Source of the DNA: Phycisphaerales bacterium
GTDB lineage: Bacteria; Planctomycetota; Phycisphaerae; Phycisphaerales; UBA1924
Assembly (NCBI GenBank): GCA_020427395.1
Contig: JAGQON010000011.1
Span: 1 to 64,000 of the forward strand
DNA length: 64,000 bases
Direction of reading: 5' to 3'
Made by a program: the position numbers and the translations under genes. A model generated the notes under the pieces. The model searched no databases. It was not told the origin of the DNA and saw only the letters and a list, made by a program, of their open reading frames with translations. Positions 51,696 through 59,564 of this stretch are shown piece after piece (the stretch's first letter is position 1; each line of letters opens with the position of its first letter).

Positions 51696-52300
51696 TGGTT
51701 GCTCGGGATCTGAAGCAGGTTCTCGATGTGGGCGACCAGCTCACGCAGGTCGAAGGGTTTCTTGAGAAAATCGTCCGCACCGGCGTCACGCAGACGAGCC
51801 ACCTCGTCCTGCTCCACCACGCCCGACACGCACAGCACGCGCGTCTCGCCGAGCTCATCGTTCTCACGCACACGCTGGCACACGATGTTGCCGTTGATAT
51901 CCGGGAGCATGTAGTCCAGCACGATCAGGTGTGGCTTGAACCGCTCGGTCTCCAGACCGGCGTCATAGCCGGTGCCGGCGCTGCGGACCTCGAACCGGCC
52001 GTCGCCCTCGAGCAGATCGGTGATCAGGCTCACGATCTCGGGCTCGTCGTCGACGATGAGCACGCGCTTGCGGTCCGAGCCGATGGTTTCCAGAGGGATG
52101 TCGTTCTCGCGCATGAAGCGGATGAGCTCCTCGCGCGGGATCCGCCGGAATCGCGAGCCGGGCACGCGGAAGCCGTTGAGACGACCGGAGTCGAAGCAGC
52201 GGATGATCGTCTGCTGACTGACCTTGCAGACCTTGGCGGCCTCACCGGTGGTGAAGACCTTCTTCTGCGACCAGTCATCGTTGTTCTGCGTTGCCACCAT
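51692..52300 (-). CDS. Excisionase-type HTH fused to response receiver
   Basis: The 202-residue protein has an N-terminal MerR/excisionase-like (HTH_17) DNA-binding segment (about residues 14-65, FTTGEAAKVCKVSQQTIIRC) and a C-terminal receiver domain (about 75-195). The receiver is complete: VLIVDDEPE, phosphoacceptor Asp in LIVLDYMLPD, and KKPFD with the conserved Lys. This is the reverse of the usual receiver-then-HTH order. It begins the operon, with GGAAGG upstream of the ATG, and is the likely partner of the HDOD kinase. Targets are unknown; whether the HTH binds DNA needs proof. Confidence 0.88.
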   Translation of the reverse strand: MVATQNNDDWSQKKVFTTGEAAKVCKVSQQTIIRCFDSGRLNGFRVPGSRFRRIPREELIRFMRENDIPLETIGSDRKRVLIVDDEPEIVSLITDLLEGDGRFEVRSAGTGYDAGLETERFKPHLIVLDYMLPDINGNIVCQRVRENDELGETRVLCVSGVVEQDEVARLRDAGADDFLKKPFDLRELVAHIENLLQIPSNQ

Positions 52301-52439
52301 GCGGGTCCTTCCGATGAGACATCACGACCCCACGCCGGGGTCTGCCCAATCGGATATCGTCGCAGGGTTTGCCCCACTTCACACCCATCGCCACATCGGG
52401 AACGCATATCGGGCTTTCACCCGGGTGCAAGGCGCGTTA

Positions 52440-53141
52440 TCAGGACCCACGCGCCCGCCACTGCGTCACCGCGTCCGGTTCCCGCGCATACAGCGGGGCC
52501 AGCAGCAGCGGATCGCAGTCCCCGATCCCCTCGCAGGCGAGCAGAAGGTCCCGGGCATCGAGCACCAGCGGCACGATCTGGATCCCCAGCGAGCCGGCCA
52601 TCTCCGCGAAGCTCGCGGGCAGGTGATGATCGCTGACGATCGAGCGAACACCCATCGACGCGAGCGCTTCGGCATCGATGATGCCCACCTCGCGCATGGA
52701 GCCGTCCGCCTCGATAACCGTCGCGTGGGATCGGTTCTTCTTGCTCGCAAGCGCCACCAGCGCGGGGCACAGTCCGGGTTCGATGCGGATCGAGGCCACG
52801 CGCGCCGAGGGCACCGCGACCAGCGACGCGCCGAGCGTGTGCGCCAGCATCTTGGCGCTGGTGGTCGCAATGCGCAGGGCCGTATATCCACCGGGACCAA
52901 CAGAAACCAGCACCCTCCCGATAGACGACGCAGAGACCCCGACCTGATCGCCCAGTGAGGCGATCGCGTGCATCACCGCGTCGGACCCGCGTGCGCTCGC
53001 GGGCAGCGGCGCCGAGCCAAGCAGCTCGCCTTCCGAGTTCCACATCGCGACGCTGTGCGGGCGCGATTGCTCATCGCGCGCGGCGCTGGGGTTGGACATC
53101 TCGATGCCGAGCGTGATCGGGTTGTTGGCCTTGGTATTCAT
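52440..53141 (-). CDS. tsaB: tRNA t6A synthesis protein TsaB
   Basis: The 233-residue protein has the ASKHA-type fold of TsaB/YeaZ: an N-terminal LGIEMSN strand, then VLVSVGPGGYTALRIATTSAKMLAH, the family's best-conserved segment. It forms a complex with TsaD and TsaE to make threonylcarbamoyl-adenosine at position 37 of tRNAs reading ANN codons. A non-conserved C-terminal part of about 100 residues ends the protein. It follows an ArfB-like gene by 3 bases and is surely co-transcribed with it. The 139 bases upstream of the RR gene (52301-52439) hold no gene. Confidence 0.88.
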   Translation of the reverse strand: MNTKANNPITLGIEMSNPSAARDEQSRPHSVAMWNSEGELLGSAPLPASARGSDAVMHAIASLGDQVGVSASSIGRVLVSVGPGGYTALRIATTSAKMLAHTLGASLVAVPSARVASIRIEPGLCPALVALASKKNRSHATVIEADGSMREVGIIDAEALASMGVRSIVSDHHLPASFAEMAGSLGIQIVPLVLDARDLLLACEGIGDCDPLLLAPLYAREPDAVTQWRARGS

Positions 53142-53144
53142 GGA

Positions 53145-53618
53145 TCAATCGTGATCGCGTGGCGGCTTGCGCATGCGCTTGACCTCGCCGCGGCGCGTCT
53201 TGGAATCGAGGCGACGACGCACGGAGCCCTTGCTCGGCTTGGTGGCACGGCGCAACTTGGGTTCGATGACGGCCCGAGCAATCAGATCGCACAAGCGATC
53301 GATGCAGGCGCTCCTGTTGCGTGACTGCGATCGCGTCTCGTCGCGCTCGATGATCAGCTCGTCGCCGCTCGTCACCGCGCTCCCCGCCAAGCGGCGCAGC
53401 CGCTTCATCGCACGCTCGTCGATCGGGATCGCGCTCAGCGAGATGCGCAGCTGCGCTTTGGTCGAGCGCTTGTTGACATTCTGACCACCGGGCCCGGAGG
53501 AGCGAACAAACGAGATGCTCAGGTCTTCATCACGCACACGAACGCCCGGCGCCAGGCGGATCCCGGGCGGCTGCGGGCTCGGATTTGTGCGATTCTGGTC
53601 GTCCATCGCGGTGTCCAT
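53145..53618 (-). CDS. arfB: ArfB-like peptidyl-tRNA hydrolase / class I release factor-like
   Basis: The 157-residue protein has the GGQ motif (SSGPGGQNVNKRSTKAQL, about residues 40-60) and a basic C-terminal tail (RRRLDSKTRRGEVKRMRK) of the kind ArfB inserts in the mRNA channel of stalled ribosomes. E. coli ArfB has 140 residues. It should release peptides from non-stop ribosomes. The frame is open to 53864, but the family N-terminus begins after the Met at 53618; a Met at 53606 is an equal alternative. tsaB follows 3 bases downstream. Confidence 0.88.
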   Translation of the reverse strand: MDTAMDDQNRTNPSPQPPGIRLAPGVRVRDEDLSISFVRSSGPGGQNVNKRSTKAQLRISLSAIPIDERAMKRLRRLAGSAVTSGDELIIERDETRSQSRNRSACIDRLCDLIARAVIEPKLRRATKPSKGSVRRRLDSKTRRGEVKRMRKPPRDHD

Positions 53619-53887
53619 AGCAGGGCCGAAAGTGAATTGCAAGTGCTTTGCCCGCTCGATCTTGCGCAAGAAAAGTACGGGGTGCACCCATTGACCGGGC
53701 GGGGTGAGTCTGCCATACTCAGCGTTGTGGGATCGTATCATGCCCGCCGCACTGATCCGAGGTTGTTGTGGGATTCGCGGCCAACTCGTGACCACACCGA
53801 GAGAGCGAGTCTGCCCCGCAGTGGGGAGACTCAGACAACCCGACCCACCTGCCGCGCGCCCCACGGGCGTGGAAGGAAGAGACCAGA

Positions 53888-54322
53888 ATGAACGACACGA
53901 TCACCAAGAAAATCCTGATCGACCGCATCGCCGACAGCACGGGCATGAAGCGCGTGGCCGTCAAGCAGGTTGTTCAGGAGTTTCTCGATCAGGTGATCGT
54001 CGAGCTCGGCGACGGAAACCGCCTCGAGTTCCGTGATTTCGGCGTCTTCGAGGTCAAGCAGCGTGCCCCGCGCATGGCCCAGAACCCCAAAACCCTCGAA
54101 CGCGTCCCCGTGCCCGCCAAGCGCACCGTGAAGTTCAAGGTCGGACGCCGCATGCGTGAGGCCATGGATGCCAGCGCCGAAGCCCAGGCCCAGAGCACCA
54201 AGCCCGCCACGGGTCAGCTCGAGCCCAAGCCCGCCGCCAGCACCCGCGAGGACCGCGATGTGGTCGGCAGCATCGGCTCGGGCGTTCACGAACGCGCCGC
54301 CGAAACCGCCGGCGCTCGATAA
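53888..54322 (+). CDS. HU/IHF family DNA-binding protein with C-terminal tail
   Basis: The 144-residue product has the HU fold (residues 1-100): ITKKILIDRIAD, then LEFRDFGVFEVKQRAPRMAQNPKT, with the beta-arm Pro replaced within KTLERVPVPAKRTVKFK. About 45 residues rich in Ala, Glu and Pro are added at the end. It should bind and bend DNA without strong sequence preference. GGAAGAG lies 8 bases before the ATG. The 200 bases after the stop (54323-54523) contain a GGGG/CCCC-rich stretch and the upstream part of the next gene, but no gene that I can see. Confidence 0.88.
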   Translation: MNDTITKKILIDRIADSTGMKRVAVKQVVQEFLDQVIVELGDGNRLEFRDFGVFEVKQRAPRMAQNPKTLERVPVPAKRTVKFKVGRRMREAMDASAEAQAQSTKPATGQLEPKPAASTREDRDVVGSIGSGVHERAAETAGAR

Positions 54323-54523
54323 CACCCCAGGACCGAAGGCAACTTCCCCCCGTTGGGGCTGGGGAATTCCATCCACACACATCTCAGTCTTATGCACTTG
54401 GAACGCATTCACGCACGACTTTGAGTCGTTTAACTCGCCGTTGACAACTGCTGTCCAAGAGCGTGTGCGGGCGTCCGAATACACACCAGTCGATAACCCC
54501 TAAGGGTGGATTGGAGTGTAACC

Positions 54524-56293
54524 GTGCCATCAGTGCTGATCCTCGATGGATGCCCCCTGACACGCGAGTGCCTCTCGATGCTGCTGCGAGCCGAGGGCTT
54601 CAAGGTGCTGGCGGTCCCCGACAGCGCCCAGGCCAAGGCCCAGCTGAGCAAGCGTGCCCCGGACCTGCTGCTCTGCGAGCTCGTCGCGCCCGACGGGAGC
54701 ACGCTGGGGCTGCTCCGATCGATCAAGCAGGACAAACGCCTGAGCAAGATGCGCACATGCGTGCTGACGAATATCGCGGCCAAAACCCCGCTCACCCAGG
54801 CGGTCGAGGCCGGCGTGAGCGCGCTGATGCTCAAGAGCCGCTTCAGCTTCAAGGCGCTGGTCCGTCAGCTGAACGAGCTTGCAGAGAAAGCCACCAAGAA
54901 GGACGGCACCGAGAAGCCCGCCGAGGAGTCGCGGCGCTACCCGCTGCCCGTCCCCGCCCCCGATCAGTCGCTGGAGCTGCGTCAGCTCAAGCCCATGATC
55001 ACCCGTCCCGAGCTCGAGAAGGCCCTCGAAGAGCACCCACGAATGTACGCCAGCGAGCAGGCGGTCGCCTTTCTCCGCTCGATCCTCGAGTCGGACGATT
55101 GCAAAATGGAATCGCTGGCCAACGCGATCCAGGGCGACCCCGGGCTGATGGCCCGCCTGTACCGCGAAGCCAACTCGAAGGAAGATGGCTGCGAGGAGCC
55201 CGCCAACAGCGTCTTCGAGGCCCTGCTGCGTGTGGGGCTCGACCGACTCGTCGCGATCCTCGACGAGGTGAGCGCCGAAGAGCCAACGAGCAAGGCCCGC
55301 GCCAACGCCCCGGTGACGCACGACCAGCTCCGCGCCCACGCGCTGGCGGTGGGTGTCATCGCGTCCAAGATCGCCTCGCACTGCCAGGGCATCGATCCGC
55401 GCTGGGCGATGACCTGCGGGCTGCTGCACGATGTCGGTCGTGTCCGCATGCTGGGTGCGTTGGGCGACAAGCTCACGACCACTCTGGACATCAGCTCGCA
55501 GCTGGGTGTTCCCATGCACGCCGGTGAGAAACGTCTGCTGCTGGTCGAGCACGACAAGCTGGGCATGATGATGACGAACACCTGGAACCTGCCCCGTGAG
55601 GTGACGCAGGTGATCGGCTATCACCACGAGGAGCAGGTCAAGCTTGGCACGGTCTGCAGCGCGGCGCCAAAACTGGCCGCGTGCGTGGCTCTGGGCGACC
55701 ACCTGTCCCACGCGCTGGGCTATGGGAACTCGGGCTCCACGACGCTTGAAGCGTGCGAGACGCTGTTCGACATGCTCGAGAACGACGATCTCACGCTCGA
55801 CGCGATTGTGGACGGGCTCAAAGCCCAGATCGATGAGGCATTCGAGCAGAGCGGTGTCAGCACCGATCTGCTGTGCGAGGGCGTGCAGCACCCGGTCCCC
55901 GACCAGGCCTTGCTCCCGGCATTCATCAGCGCCAACCCGCAGACGGATATCTTCGGGCTGTGGCTGCGTCAGTCGTTCGGGGAGCTGGGGGCGGATCAGA
56001 CGCCCAACATGGCCGTGGTGCATCTCCGCCAGACCAAGGACCGCAACGAGCTCAGCGACGCTCTGACGGCGCTCCAGCAGCGTTTGGGCGAGCAGGGCGT
56101 GCACGACCCACTGCCGGTGATGATCCTGTCGCCAACGGGGCGGTACGGGCTGCTCGATGATGTGATGACACGCCACCCGTGCATCCATCTGCGCACACCG
56201 TTTGGCATGTCGATGTTTGAGCGCACGGTGAACGCGCTGTTCAGCGGTCAGCAGCAGGTTGCGCCGGTGAGCGCAACGCGGATGGCGGCCTGA
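54524..56293 (+). CDS. Pseudo-receiver plus HDOD domain protein
   Basis: The product has about 589 residues. The N-terminal receiver-like domain (about residues 1-115) has LILDGCPL at the acidic-pair position and DLLLCELVAP, where Glu (about residue 52) replaces the phosphoacceptor Asp; the later Lys is kept. A linker follows, then an HDOD/HD region (about 165-420) with LLHDVGRVRML and IGYHHEEQ, and an alpha/beta C-terminal domain (about 460-575) that may be another degenerate receiver. The GTG at 54524 is preceded by GGAG 7 bases away; a GTG at 54506 is an alternative. It parallels the pseudo-receiver-GAF protein at 48195. Likely a scaffold or regulator, not an enzyme. Confidence 0.78.
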   Translation: MPSVLILDGCPLTRECLSMLLRAEGFKVLAVPDSAQAKAQLSKRAPDLLLCELVAPDGSTLGLLRSIKQDKRLSKMRTCVLTNIAAKTPLTQAVEAGVSALMLKSRFSFKALVRQLNELAEKATKKDGTEKPAEESRRYPLPVPAPDQSLELRQLKPMITRPELEKALEEHPRMYASEQAVAFLRSILESDDCKMESLANAIQGDPGLMARLYREANSKEDGCEEPANSVFEALLRVGLDRLVAILDEVSAEEPTSKARANAPVTHDQLRAHALAVGVIASKIASHCQGIDPRWAMTCGLLHDVGRVRMLGALGDKLTTTLDISSQLGVPMHAGEKRLLLVEHDKLGMMMTNTWNLPREVTQVIGYHHEEQVKLGTVCSAAPKLAACVALGDHLSHALGYGNSGSTTLEACETLFDMLENDDLTLDAIVDGLKAQIDEAFEQSGVSTDLLCEGVQHPVPDQALLPAFISANPQTDIFGLWLRQSFGELGADQTPNMAVVHLRQTKDRNELSDALTALQQRLGEQGVHDPLPVMILSPTGRYGLLDDVMTRHPCIHLRTPFGMSMFERTVNALFSGQQQVAPVSATRMAA

Positions 56294-56297
56294 TCGG

Positions 56298-57824
56298 TCA
56301 GCGTCCGCGGCGTTTGGCTTTGCCGCCCATCATTTTGCCGGGGAGCTTTGAGGGGACGATGCCGCCGGGGAACTTGGCGGCCATTTCCTTGTCGCTGAGT
56401 TTTTCGACCTTGGGCGGTTCCTGCTTCTGGAAGCGGTTCTGCTTGGGTTCCTTTGGTGCGCCCTTCACTTCGTAGGTCGGGCGGCCGCCGGTGGGCTCGT
56501 CCTTCCAGTCTTCCGGGCGTTCGCGGGCTTCGAAGTCCTCGTACTTCTTTGCGGGGATCTCGGCGTTGACGAGGAGTTCGATCTCGGTGAGCAGCGAGCC
56601 CTGCGCGGGTGTGACGAGCGACCATGCGTGCCCATCGCGGCCGGCGCGTGCTGTTCGGCCGATGCGGTGGACATAGATGTCGGGGTCTTCGGGGAGGTCG
56701 TAGTTGACGACATGGGTGATGCCCTCGACATCGATGCCGCGGGAAGCGAGATCGGAGGCGACGAGGACATTGAGTTCACCGCCGCGGAACTTGGACATGA
56801 CCGAGTTTCGCTTTGATTGTGAGAGGTCGCCGTGGATGGCGTGGGCGGGGATGCCCTTGCGCTCGAGGTATCGCACGACGGAGTCGACCGTGCGCTTCAT
56901 GCGGCAGAACACGATGGTCAGGGCGGGTTCTTCGTGTGTGAGCAGGTGGGCGAGCATGCGGCGTTTGTCCCATGGCTCGACGGTGACATAGCCCTGCTTG
57001 ACGAGATCAACGGTGAGGGCGCCTGCGGTGACCTCGAGCTTCTCGGGGTCCTGCATGTACTTGCGTGCGAGGCGCTCGATCTCGTCGGTGAATGTCGCGG
57101 AGACGAAGATGGTCTGGCGGTCCTTGGGGCACTTGCCCAGCAGCTTTTTGATGTCGTCTCGGAAGCCGATGTCGAGCATGCGATCGACCTCGTCGAGGAC
57201 GACGAACTCGATGTCATAGAGATGCAGGTAGCCGCGGTCGATCATGTCGAGCACGCGTCCGGGGGTGCCGACGATGATCTCGGGACCTTCTTCGAGCTGC
57301 TTGGCCTGCACATTGATGGACTGCCCGCCGTAGATAGCGCAGACCTTGATGCCGGTGTGGACAGCGAGTTCCTCGATGTCCTGCTTGATCTGCACGGCGA
57401 GTTCGCGGGTGGGGGCGAGGATGATGGAGATCATCGAATCGCCCGGCTCGATCATGTTGAGCAGGGGGAGTGCGAATGCGGCGGTTTTGCCGGTGCCGGT
57501 TTTGGCCTGGCCGAGGATGTCGACGCCGGTCATTGCCAGCGGGACCAAGGCCGCCTGAATCTTGGTGGGATGCTTGAATCCCCGCTCGTCCATCGCTTTG
57601 ACGATCGAGTCCTTGAGTTCCAGATCCGCGAAGGTCTTGTCGGTCTCGAAGGTGTCGGGGTTCCAGCCGCCCTTTGGCTCGGAGATGGTGCGCTTGCGCT
57701 CGGGCTCGCGATCAGCCCCGGCGTCGCGTTTGCCGCGTTTGCCGCCACCGCTTCGTCGTGATCGTTTCTTGTCGCCGCCTGATGTCCGGGTGGGTGCGTC
57801 GCTGTCGCGATATTTGTCGCTCAT
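56298..57824 (-). CDS. DEAD-box RNA helicase
   Basis: The 508-residue ATP-dependent RNA helicase has a basic N-terminal tail (about 45 residues), then the Q motif, motif I AKTGTGKT, Ia PTRELAVQ, Ib TPGRVLD, motif II DEVD (a Val in place of Ala), motif III SATF, motif IV IVFCRMKRT, motif V ASDLASRGID and motif VI HRIGRTARAGR. A Lys/Pro-rich tail of about 100 residues follows. The ATG at 57824 starts MSDKYRDSD. The frame stays open further upstream, but that part reads through the intergenic repeat at 57970. It may act in ribosome assembly or mRNA decay; sequence alone does not say. Confidence 0.94.
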   Translation of the reverse strand: MSDKYRDSDAPTRTSGGDKKRSRRSGGGKRGKRDAGADREPERKRTISEPKGGWNPDTFETDKTFADLELKDSIVKAMDERGFKHPTKIQAALVPLAMTGVDILGQAKTGTGKTAAFALPLLNMIEPGDSMISIILAPTRELAVQIKQDIEELAVHTGIKVCAIYGGQSINVQAKQLEEGPEIIVGTPGRVLDMIDRGYLHLYDIEFVVLDEVDRMLDIGFRDDIKKLLGKCPKDRQTIFVSATFTDEIERLARKYMQDPEKLEVTAGALTVDLVKQGYVTVEPWDKRRMLAHLLTHEEPALTIVFCRMKRTVDSVVRYLERKGIPAHAIHGDLSQSKRNSVMSKFRGGELNVLVASDLASRGIDVEGITHVVNYDLPEDPDIYVHRIGRTARAGRDGHAWSLVTPAQGSLLTEIELLVNAEIPAKKYEDFEARERPEDWKDEPTGGRPTYEVKGAPKEPKQNRFQKQEPPKVEKLSDKEMAAKFPGGIVPSKLPGKMMGGKAKRRGR

Positions 57825-57969
57825 ATGCTTGAGATCCTGTCTGTATGCCCCGTTGCAGGGCGCTTGCCGAACCGGGATGCGATCCTCGCAACCCTCGGCC
57901 CCGTCATACCCCCGACGATGGGGGTTGTGAGATCGATCATAGGCGTTGTGGTGACAGGGGTTTGGGGTT

Positions 57970-58124
57970 GATTTTGGCTGAACACGAAGATCGCGAAGGG
58001 CTCGAAGGGGGAGAGGAAGACTGAACGCAGAGGGCGCGAAGGTCACGCAGAGGCGCAGAGGAGAGGGGAGGGGGTGGAAGAGCCGCACTGCGCCGGAGAC
58101 GGCGAGTACGGGCACCCAGAGGGG
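57970..58124 (+). repeat. Composite intergenic repeat, copy A (three modules)
   Basis: The 155 bases contain module 1 (GAAGATCGCGAAGGGCTCGA), module 2 (GAACGCAGAGGGCGCGAAGG, then TCACGCAGAGGCGCAGAGG) and module 3 (GCCGCACTGCGCCGGAGACG, then GCGAGTACGGGCACCCAGAG). Copy B at 58713 matches along its whole length. The gap 57825-58128 holds this copy and little else. The helicase frame runs through it as an artefact. Confidence 0.8.
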
Positions 58125-58128
58125 TGTC

Positions 58129-58623
58129 TTAGGGAGGTGCGTTGGGGCTTGGGCGTGTGGTTGGTGCGTGAGGATTGGTTGTGATCTCTGCGTGATCGCT
58201 TCTTGGTGAAGCGGGCGGGGTCAGCTCATCGCCTTGTGGGCTTTGGGGTGCGTGTTGCGGGTCGTCGAGGGCAGCAGTATCGGGAACAGGTTCGGGGGTA
58301 GGGTCATCGGTTTTGGTGCTGTTCTTTCGGAGGTGGCGGTCGAGGTGGGCCGCGGCTTTGCGGATGGTTTCGGCGTGTGCGGGTGAGGTTGGCTCGTCCA
58401 GCGCGATGCGTTCGAGGACCTGGGTGACGCTGGCGAGGCGGAAGGTGTCGCGGGCTCGTTCGATGGTGGCGAGCATGCGCTGGAGCTGCACGAACTCGGG
58501 GGAGGTGATGATGTCGTGGAGCTGGGCGATGGAGAGCCCGTGGCGGGTGCAGAGCTCGATGGCGGAGATCGAGGCGTCGTTGAGGTCGATGATCAGCTCG
58601 TTGGTGATGTTCGCGTGTGTCAT
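58129..58623 (-). CDS. Hypothetical protein with HTH-like N-terminus
   Basis: The 164-residue product has a helical first half: LIIDLNDASISAIELCTRHGLSIAQLHDII reads as a helix-turn-helix like that of small terminase or transposase-associated DNA-binding proteins, followed by a long helix (about residues 45-95). The last 65 residues are Pro/Thr/Asp-rich and probably disordered. TACATT lies 6 nt upstream of the ATG. It is flanked on both sides by composite repeats A and B. No family was recognised; DNA binding is an inference from fold pattern. Confidence 0.6.
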   Translation of the reverse strand: MTHANITNELIIDLNDASISAIELCTRHGLSIAQLHDIITSPEFVQLQRMLATIERARDTFRLASVTQVLERIALDEPTSPAHAETIRKAAAHLDRHLRKNSTKTDDPTPEPVPDTAALDDPQHAPQSPQGDELTPPASPRSDHAEITTNPHAPTTRPSPNAPP

Positions 58624-58629
58624 GCGCTG

Positions 58630-58635
58630 AATGTA
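58630..58635 (-). promoter_or_regulatory. -10 like element, leaderless start
   Basis: On the minus strand TACATT ends 6 nt before the ATG at 58623. Confidence 0.4.
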
Positions 58636-58712
58636 CGGGCGCGGCGTGGTTGTTCAAGGGTGTGGGTGCGCATGACAACGATTTTGCGCACAGGGGCGGT
58701 GAGTGCGCGTGA

Positions 58713-58868
58713 GATTTTGGGTTGAACGCGAAGATCGCGAAAGGCTCGAAGAGGGAGATGAAGACTGAACGCAGAGGATGCGAAGGTCACGCAGAGGGCG
58801 CAGAGAAGAGGGGGATGGAGGAAGAGCCGCACTGCGCCGGAGACGGCGAGTACGGGCACCCAGAGGGG
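58713..58868 (+). repeat. Composite intergenic repeat, copy B (three modules)
   Basis: The 156 bases align with copy A (57970-58124) with small substitutions and indels; module 3 is nearly identical. It ends 12 bases before the stop of the pseudopilin-like gene at 58880. Confidence 0.8.
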
Positions 58869-58879
58869 AAGCTTGCGGA

Positions 58880-59290
58880 TCAAGATTCGGTATCGAGATG
58901 CTCGATGACCTGTTGCCAGTAGAACTCGCAATCCGGCGCGGCCCAGGCGGCGTTGGTCATGTAGTTCGGGGCGAAGTCGCTCAGGTTGTGCGGATCAGGC
59001 GTGATTGTGAAGTCAGGCTGGATCAGGTCGGCGAGGAGTTGGGCATCCTGCGGCCAGCGGACGCCTTCATAGCCGATCTCATCTTGGATGATCAGCATGT
59101 CGTCGAGCGATGTTGGGAACTCGTTGGTTTGTGCGGTGTACATTTCGAGCACGCCGAAGAAGTTTCGGTAGGCGTGGCCGCGGTTTGAAGCGTCAAGCTG
59201 ATCGTTGGCGACACGCCTGAGCGTGATGACGAGCCAAGCCGCTGCGATGAGCACGACGAGCAGGATGGCAATCGTGATCTGCTTTCTCAT
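58880..59290 (-). CDS. Pseudopilin-like small membrane protein
   Basis: This product has about 136 residues. MRKQITIAILLVVLIAAAWLV gives one membrane helix directly at the N-terminus. The segment YTAQTNEFPTSLDDMLII resembles the post-helix region of GspG-like pseudopilins and the proteins at 6870 and 8876. There is no clear prepilin site. The open frame extends to 59506, but that part is repeat copy C. A TACAAT hexamer lies 7 nt before the chosen ATG; the alternative ATG at 59299 overlaps that hexamer. Function unknown. Confidence 0.6.
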   Translation of the reverse strand: MRKQITIAILLVVLIAAAWLVITLRRVANDQLDASNRGHAYRNFFGVLEMYTAQTNEFPTSLDDMLIIQDEIGYEGVRWPQDAQLLADLIQPDFTITPDPHNLSDFAPNYMTNAAWAAPDCEFYWQQVIEHLDTES

Positions 59291-59297
59291 GTCTGCC

Positions 59298-59303
59298 ATT
59301 GTA
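59298..59303 (-). promoter_or_regulatory. -10 like element, leaderless start
   Basis: On the minus strand TACAAT ends 7 nt before the ATG at 59290, and favours this start over the ATG at 59299. Confidence 0.45.
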
Positions 59304-59380
59304 CTTCTGCGCGGCAATGGGTGGCACCCTGTCAAAGTTGTGTGTCGTTTGTTCCTGCATTGACCCGAATGGCCATGCAG

Positions 59381-59471
59381 GGCACCCGGCTCGAAGGGGA
59401 GAGGAAGACTGAACGCAGAGGGCGCAAAGGTCACGCAGAGGCGCAGAGGAGAGGGATAAGGAGTGGGTGCC
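59381..59471 (+). repeat. Composite intergenic repeat, copy C (modules 1-2)
   Basis: The end of module 1 (GGCTCGAAGGGGAGAGGAAG) and all of module 2 are present. The copy is bounded by GGCACCC (59381-59387) and its inverse GGGTGCC (59465-59471), echoing the GGCACCC of module 3. The rest of the gap 59291-59564 has no gene. Confidence 0.7.
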
Positions 59472-59564
59472 ATGCATACGCCGCGTTGAAGAGGTGGTTT
59501 ATACATATGTGTGAGTCTGGAAGAACCTTCTCAAGCTGCGCGTGAGCAAAGCAGCCAGCACGAC

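Noticed and set aside
57825..58115. N-terminal extension of the DEAD-box helicase
   Set aside because: The extension reads through repeat copy A; the protein begins naturally at MSDKYRDSD.
59291..59506. N-terminal extension of the pseudopilin-like protein at 58880
   Set aside because: It reads through repeat copy C and would place residues before an otherwise N-terminal membrane helix.
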